Part shown: positions 8,606-18,582 of the stretch, one piece after another | How positions within the stretch are numbered: position 1 is the stretch's first letter | How the letters are laid out: the number at the start of each line of letters is the position of its first letter | Source: Pseudomonadota bacterium | GTDB lineage: Bacteria > Pseudomonadota > Gammaproteobacteria > Steroidobacterales > Steroidobacteraceae | Assembly (NCBI GenBank): GCA_025355105.1 | Contig: JANYAE010000093.1 | Location: forward strand, 1-53,291 | Direction of reading: 5' to 3' | Length of the DNA: 53,291 bases | The notes under the pieces: generated by a model | Database searches by the model: none | What the model was told of the DNA's origin: nothing | The model's input: only the letters and a program-made list of their open reading frames with translations | Made by a program: the position numbers and the translations under genes

Positions 8606-9490
8606 CTATTCCCTGCCGAACAGGCCCGCGGGCCGCAGGATCAGCACCAGCGCCATGATCACGAATACGACGATGTTCGAGGCCTCCGGGTACGCCACCT
8701 TGGTCAGCCCTTCGATCATGCCGAGCGCGAGGCCGCTGACGATCGAGCCGAGAATCGAGCCCATGCCGCCGATCACGACCACCGCGAACACGACGACGAC
8801 CAGCGAGCTGCCCATGTCGGAGTTGACCAGGATCACCGGCGCCGACAGCACGCCCGCGAGCGCCGCCAGCGCGACCCCGCCGCCATAGGTCGCCGCCACC
8901 AGCAGCGGCACGTTGACGCCGAACGCCTGCAGCAGCGGCGCGTTCTCGGTCGCGGCGCGCAGCGTCGCGCCGAGCCGCGTCCGCTCGATGACGAACCAGG
9001 TGCTGAAGCAGACGATGATCGAGGCCAGGATCACCCACGCGCGGTAGATCGGCAGGATCATGAAGCCGAGGTTGAACACGCCCTGCAGCTGCGCGGGCAC
9101 GGGGTAGGACTCGCCGGAGGAGCCGAACAGCTGGTGCAACGAGCCCTCGACCATCAGCGCCAGGCCGAAGGTCAGCAGCAGCCCGTACAGCGGGTCGAGC
9201 TGGTAGAGGTGCCGCAGCAGCAGCCGCTCGACCAAGATGCCGAGCGCGCCGACGGCGAGCGGCGCGAGCACGAGCGCTGGCCAGTAGCCGATGCCGAGCT
9301 TCTGCAGGCCGAGCAGCGCCGCGAAGGCGCCGAGTGCGTAGAAGGCGCCGTGGGCGAAGTTCACGACCCGCATCAGGCCGAAGATGACCGCGAGCCCGAG
9401 GCTCAGCATCGCGTAGAACGAGCCGTTGACGAGGCCGAGCATCAGCTGGCCTAGGATCACGGCGACGGGAATGCCGAACAACTGGGTCAA
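8606..9490 (-). CDS. livH: Branched-chain amino acid type ABC transporter permease (LivH family)
   Basis: 294 residues, hydrophobic throughout. The LivH signature is readable: GLVNGSFYAMLSLGLAVIFG at the N-terminus, VVNFAHGAFYALGAF, and the ATPase-contact loop RTRLGATLRAATENAPLLQAFG around residue 155, followed by VVVIGGMGSILGSIVSGLALG. The reading starts at a TTG (9490) with a weak ribosome site, so the exact start is uncertain. It is separated from the binding-protein gene by 79 bases and from livM by 3. Confidence 0.9.
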   Translation of the reverse strand: MTQLFGIPVAVILGQLMLGLVNGSFYAMLSLGLAVIFGLMRVVNFAHGAFYALGAFAALLGLQKLGIGYWPALVLAPLAVGALGILVERLLLRHLYQLDPLYGLLLTFGLALMVEGSLHQLFGSSGESYPVPAQLQGVFNLGFMILPIYRAWVILASIIVCFSTWFVIERTRLGATLRAATENAPLLQAFGVNVPLLVAATYGGGVALAALAGVLSAPVILVNSDMGSSLVVVVFAVVVIGGMGSILGSIVSGLALGMIEGLTKVAYPEASNIVVFVIMALVLILRPAGLFGRE

Positions 9491-9569
9491 GGCGTGCCCG
9501 CGCCAGCGGTGCGGCGCGCGCGAGCGCCGCCCCCTGCGCGGCGCCGGCCGCCTGGCAGCGCGCGCGCGC

Positions 9570-10766
9570 TCACTTCGGCGCGATCGGGCACAGGCCGGTG
9601 ATCGGCCCGAAGGCCTCCTCGCCGGGCATCACCTTGAGGACCTTGTAGTAGTCCCACGGGTACTTCGACTCCTGCGGCGACTTGACCTGCATCACGTACA
9701 TGTCGTGGATCATGACGCCGTCGGCGCGGATGTAGCCGCCCTTGGCGAACAGGTCGTTGATCTTCATCCGCTTGAGCTCGGCCATCACCTTGTCGGCATC
9801 GGTGGTGCCGGCCGCCTTGACCGCCTTGAGGTAGCTCAGCGTCGCCGAGTAGTCGCCGGCCTGGTGCATGGTCGGCTGGCGGTGGATCTTGTCGAAGAAG
9901 CGCTTGGCGAAGGCGCGCGTCTCGTCGTTACTGTCCCAGTACCAGCCGGTGGTCAACACCAGGCCCTGCGCGACCTCCAGCCCGAGGCTGTGGATGTTGG
10001 TGATGAACACCAGCAGTCCCGCCGGCTTCATCGTCTTGGTGATGCCGAATTCGTTGGCGGCCTTCAGCGAGTTGGTGAAGTCGGTGCCGGCGTTGGCGAG
10101 GCCGAGTACCTGCGCGCCGGAGCCCTGCGCCTGCAGCAGGAAGGACGAGAAGTCGGAGGCCCCGAGCGGCACGCGCACCGCGCCGAGGTTCTTGCCGCCG
10201 CTGCCGTCGACGACCTTGGAGGCGGCGTTCTGCAGCTGCGTGCCGAAGGCGTAGTCGGCGGTCAGGTAGAACCAGCTCTTACCGCCGCCCTTGACGATCG
10301 CGCTGGCGGTGCCGTTGGCGAGCGCGGTCGTGTCGTAGACGTAGTGGATGCTGTAGGGCGTGCAGTCCTCGTTGGTGAGTGACGCGCCGCCGGCACCGAC
10401 CGCGAAGAACACGACCTTCTTGGCCGCCGCGACCTTCGCCATCGCGATGCTGACGCCGGTGTTCGAGCCGCCGATCAGCATGTTGAGGCCGTTCTGATCC
10501 GCCCACTCGCGGAACTTCGAGGCGCCGATGTCCGGCTTGTTCTGGTGATCGGCCGTCAGGGTGACGACCTTGCGGCCGAGCACCGTGCCGCCGAAGTCGG
10601 CGATCGCCATCTTCATCGTCTCGACCGCGCCGACGCCGCCCACGTCGGCGTACACGCCCGAGACATCGTCGATGCTGCCGATCACCACGTCCGGCTCGGC
10701 GGCGCGGGCCGCCGGCAGCGCCGCCAGTGGCAGCGCCAGCGCAATCGTCAGGGCCTTGAGTGTCAT
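9570..10766 (-). CDS. ABC transporter periplasmic substrate-binding protein (LivJ/LivK-like, peripla_BP_6)
   Basis: 398 residues from ATG 10766, placed 8 bases behind GGAGGG; an in-frame ATG two codons earlier is too close to it. A signal peptide (MTLKALTIALALPLAALPAA, cleavage near ARA) precedes the mature start EPDVVIGSIDDVSGVYADVGG, the canonical opening of this family. The C-terminal half (GDYSATLSYLKAVKAAGTTD.., VQVKSPQESKYPWDYYKVL) resembles binding proteins often seen with aromatic or amide importers as well as amino acids. It delivers solute to LivHM. Placement in the middle of the operon, between livF and livH, is an ordinary variant. Confidence 0.9.
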   Translation of the reverse strand: MTLKALTIALALPLAALPAARAAEPDVVIGSIDDVSGVYADVGGVGAVETMKMAIADFGGTVLGRKVVTLTADHQNKPDIGASKFREWADQNGLNMLIGGSNTGVSIAMAKVAAAKKVVFFAVGAGGASLTNEDCTPYSIHYVYDTTALANGTASAIVKGGGKSWFYLTADYAFGTQLQNAASKVVDGSGGKNLGAVRVPLGASDFSSFLLQAQGSGAQVLGLANAGTDFTNSLKAANEFGITKTMKPAGLLVFITNIHSLGLEVAQGLVLTTGWYWDSNDETRAFAKRFFDKIHRQPTMHQAGDYSATLSYLKAVKAAGTTDADKVMAELKRMKINDLFAKGGYIRADGVMIHDMYVMQVKSPQESKYPWDYYKVLKVMPGEEAFGPITGLCPIAPK

Positions 10767-10795
10767 GCTCATCTCCCTCCGAAATGGTCCAGGAT

Positions 10796-11500
10796 TCAGA
10801 CGCCCAGGAATTCGTGCAGCATCGCCATCTTGCCGGGGAGCTGCGCGGCCGCGAAGCCCTCGACGATCCGGCCGTGCTCCATGACGTAGAAGCGGTCCGC
10901 GAGCGGCGCGGCGAAGCGGAAGTTCTGCTCGACCATCACGATCGTGTAGCCGCGCTCGCGCAGGGCCTGGATGGTGCGCGCCAGCGCCTGCACGATCACT
11001 GGCGCGAGGCCCTCCGAGATCTCGTCGAGTAGCAAGAGTCGCGCGCCGGTCCGCAGGATGCGCGCCACCGCCAGCATCTGCTGTTCGCCACCGGAGAGCC
11101 GCGTCCCCTGTATCTCGCGCCGCTCGGCGAGATTCGGGAACATTGCGTAGAGCTCGGCGAGCGACAGGCCGCCGGATCCGACCGGCGGCGCGAGCAGCAG
11201 GTTCTCCTCCGCGCTCAGACAGGCGTAGATGCCGCGTTCCTCCGGGCAGTAGCCGACGCCGAGGTGGGCGATGCGGTGCGGCGGCAGCGCGATCGCCTCG
11301 CGACCGTTGATCATCACCGAGCCCGAGCGGCTGCCGACCAGGCCGAGCAGCGCCTTCAGCGTCGTCGTGCGTCCGGCGCCGTTGCGACCGAGCAGCGTCA
11401 CGACCTCGCCGCGGTTCACTGTGAAGTCGACGCCGTGCAGGATGTGCGACTCGCCGTAGAAGGCGTGCAGGTCGCTGACGCGAAGGAACTCGACCGTCAT
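10796..11500 (-). CDS. livF: ABC transporter ATP-binding protein (LivF family)
   Basis: 234 residues, LivF length. The order is GRNGAGRTTTLK (P-loop), the Q/PEERGIYACLSAEENL block typical of LivF, the LSGGEQQMLAVARIL signature, LLLLDEISEGLAPVIV (Walker B, degenerate D-loop) and VEQNFRFA (LivF has Q-N in place of the H-loop histidine). The P-loop reads GRNGAGRT at residues 38-45, so the Walker A lysine is arginine at position 44. The start overlaps the livG stop by ATGA. It energises import together with LivG. Confidence 0.92.
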   Translation of the reverse strand: MTVEFLRVSDLHAFYGESHILHGVDFTVNRGEVVTLLGRNGAGRTTTLKALLGLVGSRSGSVMINGREAIALPPHRIAHLGVGYCPEERGIYACLSAEENLLLAPPVGSGGLSLAELYAMFPNLAERREIQGTRLSGGEQQMLAVARILRTGARLLLLDEISEGLAPVIVQALARTIQALRERGYTIVMVEQNFRFAAPLADRFYVMEHGRIVEGFAAAQLPGKMAMLHEFLGV

Positions 11501-12273
11501 CCCGGCGCGCCCCCGAGCTCGGCCGCGGCGGTGCCCATGTAGGCTTCGACCACCAGCGGGTCACGTGACACCTTGGCGTACGCGCCCTCGGCGATCACCT
11601 GCCCGCGCTGCAGCACGGTGATGGTGTCGGCGATCTTGGCGACCACGTTCATGTTGTGCTCGACCATCAGCACGGTGCGGTTGGCGGCCGCCATCTTGAT
11701 CAGCGCCGCGACGCGGTCGACGTCCTCGTGGCCCATGCCCTGGGTCGGCTCGTCGAGCAGCATCAGTTGCGGATCCATGGCGAGCGTGGTCGCGATCTCG
11801 AGCGCGCGCTTGCGGCCGTAGGGCAGTTCCACGGCCACCATCCGCGCAGACGCCGTGAGGCCGACGGCATCGAGCAGCTCCATGGCGCGCGCGTCGAGGA
11901 CGCTGAGGCTCGCCTCGCGCTTCCAGAAATGAAAGCTCGTGCCGAGCGCGCGCTGCAGGCCGACGCGCACGTTCTCGAGCACCGTCAGGTGCGGGAACAC
12001 CGCCGACAGCTGGAACGAGCGGACGATGCCACGGCGCGCGATCTCGGCCGGGCTCGCGACCGTGATGTCCTCGCCCTGGTAGACGATCCGGCCGCGGGTC
12101 GGGCTCAGGAACTTGGTCAGCAGGTTGAAGAACGTCGTCTTGCCGGCGCCGTTCGGGCCGATCAGCGCGTGGATCCGCCCGCGGCGCACGCGCAGCCGGA
12201 CGTCGCTGACGGCGACGAAGCCGCGGAACTCCTTCGTCAGCCCGTCCGTCTCGAGGATGTAGTCGTCAGACAT
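11497..12273 (-). CDS. livG: ABC transporter ATP-binding protein (LivG family)
   Basis: 258 residues. GPNGAGKTTFFN is an intact Walker A, VRSFQLSAVFPHLTVLENV is the LivG Q-loop region, LPYGRKRALEIATTLA is the family's degenerate ABC signature, and MLLDEPTQGM with VEHNMNVV supply Walker B and the H-loop. It is the first gene of the minus-strand operon livG-livF-binding protein-livH-livM. Only a weak ribosome site precedes the ATG. The 190 bases upstream to lldP are GC-rich and show no convincing promoter. Confidence 0.93.
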   Translation of the reverse strand: MSDDYILETDGLTKEFRGFVAVSDVRLRVRRGRIHALIGPNGAGKTTFFNLLTKFLSPTRGRIVYQGEDITVASPAEIARRGIVRSFQLSAVFPHLTVLENVRVGLQRALGTSFHFWKREASLSVLDARAMELLDAVGLTASARMVAVELPYGRKRALEIATTLAMDPQLMLLDEPTQGMGHEDVDRVAALIKMAAANRTVLMVEHNMNVVAKIADTITVLQRGQVIAEGAYAKVSRDPLVVEAYMGTAAAELGGAPG

Positions 12274-12463
12274 ACCCGGCGACGCGGTCGCCGTGGCAGG
12301 ACCGCCCTGTTGTTCTGGAGAGGAGCATCCGCCCGAAGCATAACCCGGCCGCTCCGGGCAGGGGGCAGCGCGGCGCGACCGCGGTCGCCGCTCTTGCAGC
12401 GCAACAGCCGCGACCGGGCGCCCGCGCCCTGGCTGCGCGACCGCTATCGCGCGGCGACGGCGT

Positions 12464-14278
12464 TCATTTGCCGACCGGCGGGACCGGGATCAGGCTCGTG
12501 AACACGTAGGCCTGCGAGAGCGCGATCAGGCCGATCACGGCGGCGCCGGCGATCGAGTGCCAGAACACCGTGCGGAAGATCGGTCCGAGCGCGCGCGCGC
12601 GTTCCTCCGGCTTCTCGTAGCAGGCCGCGCAGGCCACCATGATCGACTGCGCGTCGATCATCTTGCCCATGACGCCGCCGGTCGAGTTGGTCGCGACGAT
12701 GAGGATCTGATTGAGGTTCAGCTGCTGCGCGGTGATGCGCTGCAGGCTGCCGAACAGCGCATTCGACGCGGTGTCGGAGCCGGTCAGGAACACCCCCAGC
12801 CAGCCGAGGTAGGCGGCGAAGAACGGGTACATGGGACCGGCGCCGGTGAAGGCGAGGCCGAGCACCGCGTCGGTGCCCGAGTAGCGGGTCAGGAAGCCGA
12901 GGCCGAGCACCTGGCCGATGACCAGCACCGGGACCTTCATCCGCTGCAGCGTCTGGCCGAAGGCTTCGCGCCACTGGCGGCCGTCGAGGCGGAGCACGAG
13001 CCCGGCGAGGATCGCGGCGACGAACACGCCGGTGCCCGCGGTCGAGAGCCAGTTGATCGTGAAGCGGGCGGCCTCGGGCTTGGCGTTGACGGCGACCACC
13101 GGCGGCATGCGCTGCACGAGGTTGTGCAGCGACGGCATGTCCCAGACCGGCAGCGACAGCGTACCGGCGAACTTCGAGCCGAGCAGCGTGGTGCTGAACT
13201 GAATCGTCGAGAACAGCTCGTTCAGCGCCTTCTTGAACGCCGGCATGCCCCACACCGCGCAGCACACGATCAGGATCACCCACGGCAACCAGGCGAGCGC
13301 GGTTTCCTTGGCCGTGTAGCGGTACGCCCAGTCGGTGGTATCGGCGGTCGCGGTGGACGTGCTGCGACCGAGCCGGGCGAGCTCCTCGCGCTCGGCGCGC
13401 AGCAGGAAGCGCGTCTTCGGGTGCCAGACGAAGCGCAGGAAGAGCGCCGTGCAGATCACCGAGAACACGCCCGAGACCACGTCCGTCATCAGATGGAATT
13501 CGTTGGTGCCGGAGGCGAACCACTGCATCACGGCGAACGATGCGCCGGCGCACAGGGCCGCCGGCCAGACCTCGAAGGCTTCCTTCCAGCTGCCGCCTTC
13601 CATCTTCACGAAGGTCGCGACCAGCCAGAACGGCACGAGCAGCGACACGAACGGCAGCTGGTGGCCGGCCATCGCCGAGAGGCTCAGCTGGTCGAGGCCG
13701 CTGACGGTGGCCAGCGTCACGATCGGCGTGCCGATCGCGCCCCACGCGACCGGCGCGGTGTTCGCCAAGAGGTTCAGCACCGCCGACTGGAACGGCTTGA
13801 AGCCGAGGCCGACCATCACGGCGCCGGCGATCGCTACCGGCGTGCCGAAGCCCGAGGTGCCCTCGATGATCGCGCCGAAGGAGAACGCGATCAGCACGCA
13901 CTGCAGGCGGCGGTCGAAGGAGATGTGGACGATCGATTCCTTGACGATCTCGAACTTCCCGGAGATCACCGTCATCGTGTAGAGGAACATCGCCGCGAGC
14001 ACGATCCAGATGATGCCGAGGAAGCCTGACAGCGTGCCGAGCCCGAAGGCGGCCACCGCCGACGGCAGCGGCATGCGGAACGCGATGCACGACACCAGGA
14101 AGGCGGCGATCACGCCGTAGAACGCGGCGTACGGCGCGGCGATGCCGAGGTGGCGCACGCCCTGCCGGTCACGATGCGGGTGCAGGGCGATGAAGTAGAG
14201 CAGTGTCAGGATCGGCACCGCGGCGACCAGCGTCGAGAGGACTGCGTTCCCCATCGGGTCGTACGTCTGCTGGTACAT
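12464..14278 (-). CDS. lldP: L-lactate/glycolate permease (LctP family)
   Basis: 604 residues with about 12-14 hydrophobic segments. Family marks are the N-terminal WxQxYDPxGN-like start (YQQTYDPMGNAVLSTLVAAV), FGAIIEGTSGFGTPVAI, NLLANTAPVAWGAIGTPI and, near the end, TGSDTASNALFGSLQ and NSTGGVMGKMIDAQSI. E. coli LldP (lactate) and GlcA (glycolate) are close homologues, and this gene is divergent from glcDEF, so glycolate is at least as likely as lactate. AGGGGAA lies 5 bases before the ATG. Length is slightly above E. coli LldP (551), owing to extra sequence in the central loops. Confidence 0.92.
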   Translation of the reverse strand: MYQQTYDPMGNAVLSTLVAAVPILTLLYFIALHPHRDRQGVRHLGIAAPYAAFYGVIAAFLVSCIAFRMPLPSAVAAFGLGTLSGFLGIIWIVLAAMFLYTMTVISGKFEIVKESIVHISFDRRLQCVLIAFSFGAIIEGTSGFGTPVAIAGAVMVGLGFKPFQSAVLNLLANTAPVAWGAIGTPIVTLATVSGLDQLSLSAMAGHQLPFVSLLVPFWLVATFVKMEGGSWKEAFEVWPAALCAGASFAVMQWFASGTNEFHLMTDVVSGVFSVICTALFLRFVWHPKTRFLLRAEREELARLGRSTSTATADTTDWAYRYTAKETALAWLPWVILIVCCAVWGMPAFKKALNELFSTIQFSTTLLGSKFAGTLSLPVWDMPSLHNLVQRMPPVVAVNAKPEAARFTINWLSTAGTGVFVAAILAGLVLRLDGRQWREAFGQTLQRMKVPVLVIGQVLGLGFLTRYSGTDAVLGLAFTGAGPMYPFFAAYLGWLGVFLTGSDTASNALFGSLQRITAQQLNLNQILIVATNSTGGVMGKMIDAQSIMVACAACYEKPEERARALGPIFRTVFWHSIAGAAVIGLIALSQAYVFTSLIPVPPVGK

Positions 14279-14715
<437 letters not shown>

Positions 14716-16239
14716 TTGAGCACGACGGCAGGCTTCGCCGCCGACGAGCCGGCGTTCAGCGACCTCAGCGAGCGGCCTGATGCCGCACGCCGCCGCTCGA
14801 TCGTCGCCGCGCTCACGGCGGCGCTGCCGCCGGGGGCGGTGCTCGCCGAGGAAGGCGACCTCAGGCCCTACGAGTGCGACGGCCTCTCGACCTTCCGCGA
14901 ACTGCCGGTCGCGGTCGTGCTGCCTTCGACCGAGCGCGCGGTGGCCGCGACGCTCGGCGTCTGCGCGCGCCTCGGCGTACCGGTGGTCGCGCGCGGCGCG
15001 GGCACCGGGCTGTCAGGCGGTGCCATGCCGCATGCCGCGGGCGTCGTGTTGTCGCTGGCACGCCTCAACCGGATCCTCGAGCTGGATCCGGCGGCCGGCA
15101 TCGCGCGCGTCGAGCCGGGCGTTCGCAACCTCGCGATCTCGGAGGCCGCCGCGCCCTTCGGTCTGTACTACGCGCCGGACCCGTCCTCGCAGATCGCCTG
15201 CACGATCGGCGGCAACGTCGCCGAGAATGCCGGCGGCGTGCACTGCCTGAAGTACGGCCTGACGCTGCACAACGTGCTGCGGGTGCGCGGCTACACGGTG
15301 ACCGGCGAGCCGGTCGAGTTCGGTAGCCTGGCGCTGGACGCCCCGGGCCTTGATCTGCTCGCTGCAGTGATCGGCTCCGAAGGGCTGCTCGCGATCGTGA
15401 CTGAAGTGAGCGTGCGCCTGCTGCCGCGGCCGTCGGTCGCGCGCGTCGTGATGGCGTCGTTCGACGACGTCGGCAAGGCCGGCGACGCGGTGGCGGCGAT
15501 CATCGCCGCCGGCATCATCCCGGCCGGGCTCGAGATGATGGACCGGCGCGCGGCGGTGGCGGTCGAGCCATTCGTGAAGGCCGGCTACGACCTCGAGGCC
15601 GCCGCGATCCTGCTCGCCGAGTCGGACGGCACTTCGGAGGAGGTGGACGCCGAGGTCGCGCGACTGGAGCAGCTGCTCGCCGCGGCCGGCGCGACGGCCA
15701 CCGCGGTGTCGCGCTCGGAAGCCGAGCGGCTGCGCTTCTGGTCCGGCCGCAAGAACGCGTTCCCGGCGGCAGGGCGCATATCGCCGGATTACTACTGCAT
15801 GGACGGCACGATCCCGCGCAAGCATCTCGGCCGGGTGCTGGCGGCGATAGCGGCGCTCGAGGAAGAGCTCGGCCTGCGCTGCATGAACGTGTTCCACGCC
15901 GGCGATGGCAACCTGCACCCGCTGATCCTGTTCGACGCCAACGTGCCCGGCGAGTGGCAGCGGGCGGAGCGGTTCGGCGCCGCGATCGTCGAGCTGTGCG
16001 TCGCACTCGGCGGCACGATCACCGGCGAGCACGGCGTCGGCGTCGAGAAGCTCAACTCGATGTGCGTGCAGTTCACGGCCGCCGAGCGGGCGGCGTTCTT
16101 CGCGGTCAAGCGCGCCTTCGACGTGCCCGGGCTGCTGAACCCGGGCAAGCTGATCCCAACGCTGCACCGTTGCGCCGAGTACGGCCGGATGCGCGTCCAC
16201 GGCGGGCTGCTGCCGTTCGCCGACCTGCCGCGCTTCTGA
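14716..16239 (+). CDS. glcD: Glycolate oxidase FAD-binding subunit GlcD
   Basis: 507 residues from TTG 14716, which has GGAG 7 bases upstream; this gives nearly the E. coli GlcD length (499). The FAD-binding type-4 domain is shown by VPVVARGAGTGLSGGAMPH and DPSSQIACTIGGNVAENAGG, and the C-terminal FAD-oxidase domain by FHAGDGNLHPLILFD and GEHGVGVEKL. With GlcE and GlcF it oxidises glycolate (also D-lactate) to glyoxylate on the inner membrane, passing electrons to the respiratory chain. It is the first gene of glcDEF. Confidence 0.93.
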   Translation: MSTTAGFAADEPAFSDLSERPDAARRRSIVAALTAALPPGAVLAEEGDLRPYECDGLSTFRELPVAVVLPSTERAVAATLGVCARLGVPVVARGAGTGLSGGAMPHAAGVVLSLARLNRILELDPAAGIARVEPGVRNLAISEAAAPFGLYYAPDPSSQIACTIGGNVAENAGGVHCLKYGLTLHNVLRVRGYTVTGEPVEFGSLALDAPGLDLLAAVIGSEGLLAIVTEVSVRLLPRPSVARVVMASFDDVGKAGDAVAAIIAAGIIPAGLEMMDRRAAVAVEPFVKAGYDLEAAAILLAESDGTSEEVDAEVARLEQLLAAAGATATAVSRSEAERLRFWSGRKNAFPAAGRISPDYYCMDGTIPRKHLGRVLAAIAALEEELGLRCMNVFHAGDGNLHPLILFDANVPGEWQRAERFGAAIVELCVALGGTITGEHGVGVEKLNSMCVQFTAAERAAFFAVKRAFDVPGLLNPGKLIPTLHRCAEYGRMRVHGGLLPFADLPRF

Positions 16240-16247
16240 GCGCCGCC

Positions 16248-17309
16248 GTGGACGCTGCACTGGAGGCCCTGCGCGATCGCGTCCTCGCCGCCGGCCACGC
16301 CGGCCGCCGGCTGCGGATCCGCGGCGCCGGCACCAAGGATTTCCTCGGCGAGACGCTGCAGGGCGAGTTGCTCGACACCGCCGCGTTCGCCGGAATCGTC
16401 GACTACGAGCCGTCGGAGCTGGTGCTGACGGCGCGTGCCGGCACGCGGCTCTCGGCGATCGAGGCGCTGCTCGGCGCGCACCAGCAGTTCCTGGCCTTCG
16501 AACCGCCGGCCTTCGGCGGCGATCCGACGCTCGGCGGGATCGTCGCCGCCGGGCTGTCCGGCCCGCGGCGCGCGAGCGCCGGCGCCGCGCGCGACTTCGT
16601 GCTCGGTGCACGGCTGCTGTCGGCAGGCGGCGAGTGCCTGAACTTCGGCGGCCGCGTCATGAAGAACGTTGCTGGCTTCGACGTCGCGCGACTGCTGTGC
16701 GGCTCGTTTGGCATCCTCGGAGTCATCGTCGAGGTCTCGATCAAGGTCCTGCCGCGCCCTGCCGAGGAGCTGACGCTCGGCTTCGAGATGAGCGCCGCGG
16801 ACGCGATCGAGGCCTTCAACCGCTGGTCGCGGCGGCCGCTGCCGCTGTCGGCGACGAGCTGGCACGACGGCGTCGCCCGCGTACGGCTGTCGGGCGTCGG
16901 CGCGGCGGTGGCCGCGGCGCGCGCCGTGCTCGGCGGCACGCCGATCGCAGCGGAGGTCGCGGCGCGCTGGTGGGCAGGGCTGCGTGACCACACGCACCCG
17001 TTCCTCGCGCCGCGCGAACCCTTGTGGCGGGTGTCGGTCGCGGCGACGGCGCCGCTGCTTGGCCTGCCCGGCGCCAAGCTGGTCGAGTGGGCCGGCGCGC
17101 TGCGCTGGCTGCGCAGCACGGCGGCCGCCGAGGACGTGCGCGAAGCGGCACGTCGCGCCGGCGGCTCGGCCGCGCTCTGGCACGGCGCCGGCCGAGTGCC
17201 GGCCTTCGAGCCGCTGCCGCCGGCGCTGCTCGCGATCCACCGCCGCCTCAAGGCAGGCTTCGACCCGCACGGCCTCTTCAATCCCGGCCGGCTCGTGCCC
17301 GGCCTCTGA
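16248..17309 (+). CDS. glcE: Glycolate oxidase FAD-binding subunit GlcE
   Basis: 353 residues from GTG 16248, 8 bases after glcD. It has a shorter version of the FAD type-4 fold: LRIRGAGTKDFLGE, YEPSELVLTARAGTRLSAIE, FGGDPTLGGIVAAGLSGPRR and GRVMKNVAGFDVARL, all characteristic of GlcE. The C-terminus ends FDPHGLFNPGRLVPGL, the usual family end. It is the second subunit of the glycolate oxidase complex. Confidence 0.92.
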   Translation: MDAALEALRDRVLAAGHAGRRLRIRGAGTKDFLGETLQGELLDTAAFAGIVDYEPSELVLTARAGTRLSAIEALLGAHQQFLAFEPPAFGGDPTLGGIVAAGLSGPRRASAGAARDFVLGARLLSAGGECLNFGGRVMKNVAGFDVARLLCGSFGILGVIVEVSIKVLPRPAEELTLGFEMSAADAIEAFNRWSRRPLPLSATSWHDGVARVRLSGVGAAVAAARAVLGGTPIAAEVAARWWAGLRDHTHPFLAPREPLWRVSVAATAPLLGLPGAKLVEWAGALRWLRSTAAAEDVREAARRAGGSAALWHGAGRVPAFEPLPPALLAIHRRLKAGFDPHGLFNPGRLVPGL

Positions 17310-17317
17310 GATCGACG

Positions 17318-18571
17318 TTGGAGACGCACCTCGCCGCATGGATTCGTGATACGCCGCAGGGACGTGAGGCGGACGCGATCCTTCGCAGCTGCGTGCACTG
17401 CGGCTTCTGCGTCGCGACCTGCCCCACCTACCAGCTGCTCGGCGACGAGTTGGACGGGCCGCGCGGCCGGATCTATCAGATCAAGCAGGTCCTCGAGGGC
17501 GCGGCGCCCACCCGCTCGACGCAGGGGCACCTCGACCGTTGCCTGACCTGCCTCGGCTGCGAAACCACCTGCCCATCCGGCGTGCGCTATGGCCGGCTGC
17601 TCGAGATCGGCCGGCACGTCGTCGACGCGCGCGTCACGCGGCCGCTGCCGGAGCGGCTCGCGCGGGCGGCGCTGCGCGCCGGGCTGACACGGCCGCGGCT
17701 GTTCGGTTTCGCGCTCGCACTCGGCCGTGCATTGCGGCCGCTGCTGCCGGCCACGCTGCGCGCCAAGCTGATCGAGCGGCGCGCACCCGGTCGCACCGCG
17801 GCCGGTGGCCAGCCGCGGCAGGTGCTGTTGCTGACCAACTGCACCCAGGACGCGCTGCTGCCTTCGATCGACCGTGCCACTTCGCGCGTGCTGGCGGCGC
17901 TCGGGGTCGAGGCGCGGGCGGAACCGCGCGCCGGCTGCTGCGGCGCGGTGCGTGCGCATCTGGGCGATCCGGACGGCGGGCTCGCGGCAGCGCGCCGCAA
18001 CGTCGACGCCTGGTCGGCGCGCCTCGACGCCGGCGTCGAGGCGCTGGTCATGACCGCTTCCGGCTGCGGCGTCCACGTCAAGGACTATGGCCGGCTGCTG
18101 GCTGGCGAGCCGGCCTACGCCGAGCGTGCGCGGCGCGTCAGCGAGCGCACCGTCGATCTCGCCGAGTGGCTGCAGGCGGAGCTGAAGGCGCTGGTCACGC
18201 TCGCGCCGCCGGCCCGCCACGCGCGCGTCGCCTTCCACGCGCCGTGCACGCTGCAGCACGGCCAGCAGCTCCGCGGCCGCGCCGAAGCCATCCTCGAGGC
18301 GCTCGGCGCCGAGCTCGCGCCGGTCGCCGAGGCGCACCTGTGCTGCGGCTCGGCCGGCGCCTACTCGCTGCTTGAGCCCGGCCTGTCGCGTGCGCTGCGC
18401 GAGCGCAAGCTCCGCGGCCTCAACGCTTCGGCGCCGCGCGAGATCCTGTCGGCCAACATCGGCTGTATCGCGCATCTGGCATCAGGCAGCGCCGTGCCGG
18501 TGCGACACTGGATCGAGTGGGTGGACGAGCGGATCGACGCGCGGCGACCGGCGAGCCCGGCGGCCGGCTAG
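17318..18571 (+). CDS. glcF: Glycolate oxidase iron-sulfur subunit GlcF
   Basis: 417 residues from TTG 17318, the first start after glcE (E. coli GlcF is 407). Two ferredoxin-type 4Fe-4S sites are complete: CVHCGFCVATCPTY and CLTCLGCETTCPSG, with the LLGDELDGPRGRIY spacer seen in E. coli GlcF. Two CCG domains follow (GCCGAVRAHLGD and CCGSAGAYSLLEP), which bind a further cluster in this family. It carries electrons from the GlcD/GlcE flavins towards quinone. Confidence 0.94.
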   Translation: METHLAAWIRDTPQGREADAILRSCVHCGFCVATCPTYQLLGDELDGPRGRIYQIKQVLEGAAPTRSTQGHLDRCLTCLGCETTCPSGVRYGRLLEIGRHVVDARVTRPLPERLARAALRAGLTRPRLFGFALALGRALRPLLPATLRAKLIERRAPGRTAAGGQPRQVLLLTNCTQDALLPSIDRATSRVLAALGVEARAEPRAGCCGAVRAHLGDPDGGLAAARRNVDAWSARLDAGVEALVMTASGCGVHVKDYGRLLAGEPAYAERARRVSERTVDLAEWLQAELKALVTLAPPARHARVAFHAPCTLQHGQQLRGRAEAILEALGAELAPVAEAHLCCGSAGAYSLLEPGLSRALRERKLRGLNASAPREILSANIGCIAHLASGSAVPVRHWIEWVDERIDARRPASPAAG

Positions 18572-18582
18572 AGGAGATCGCG

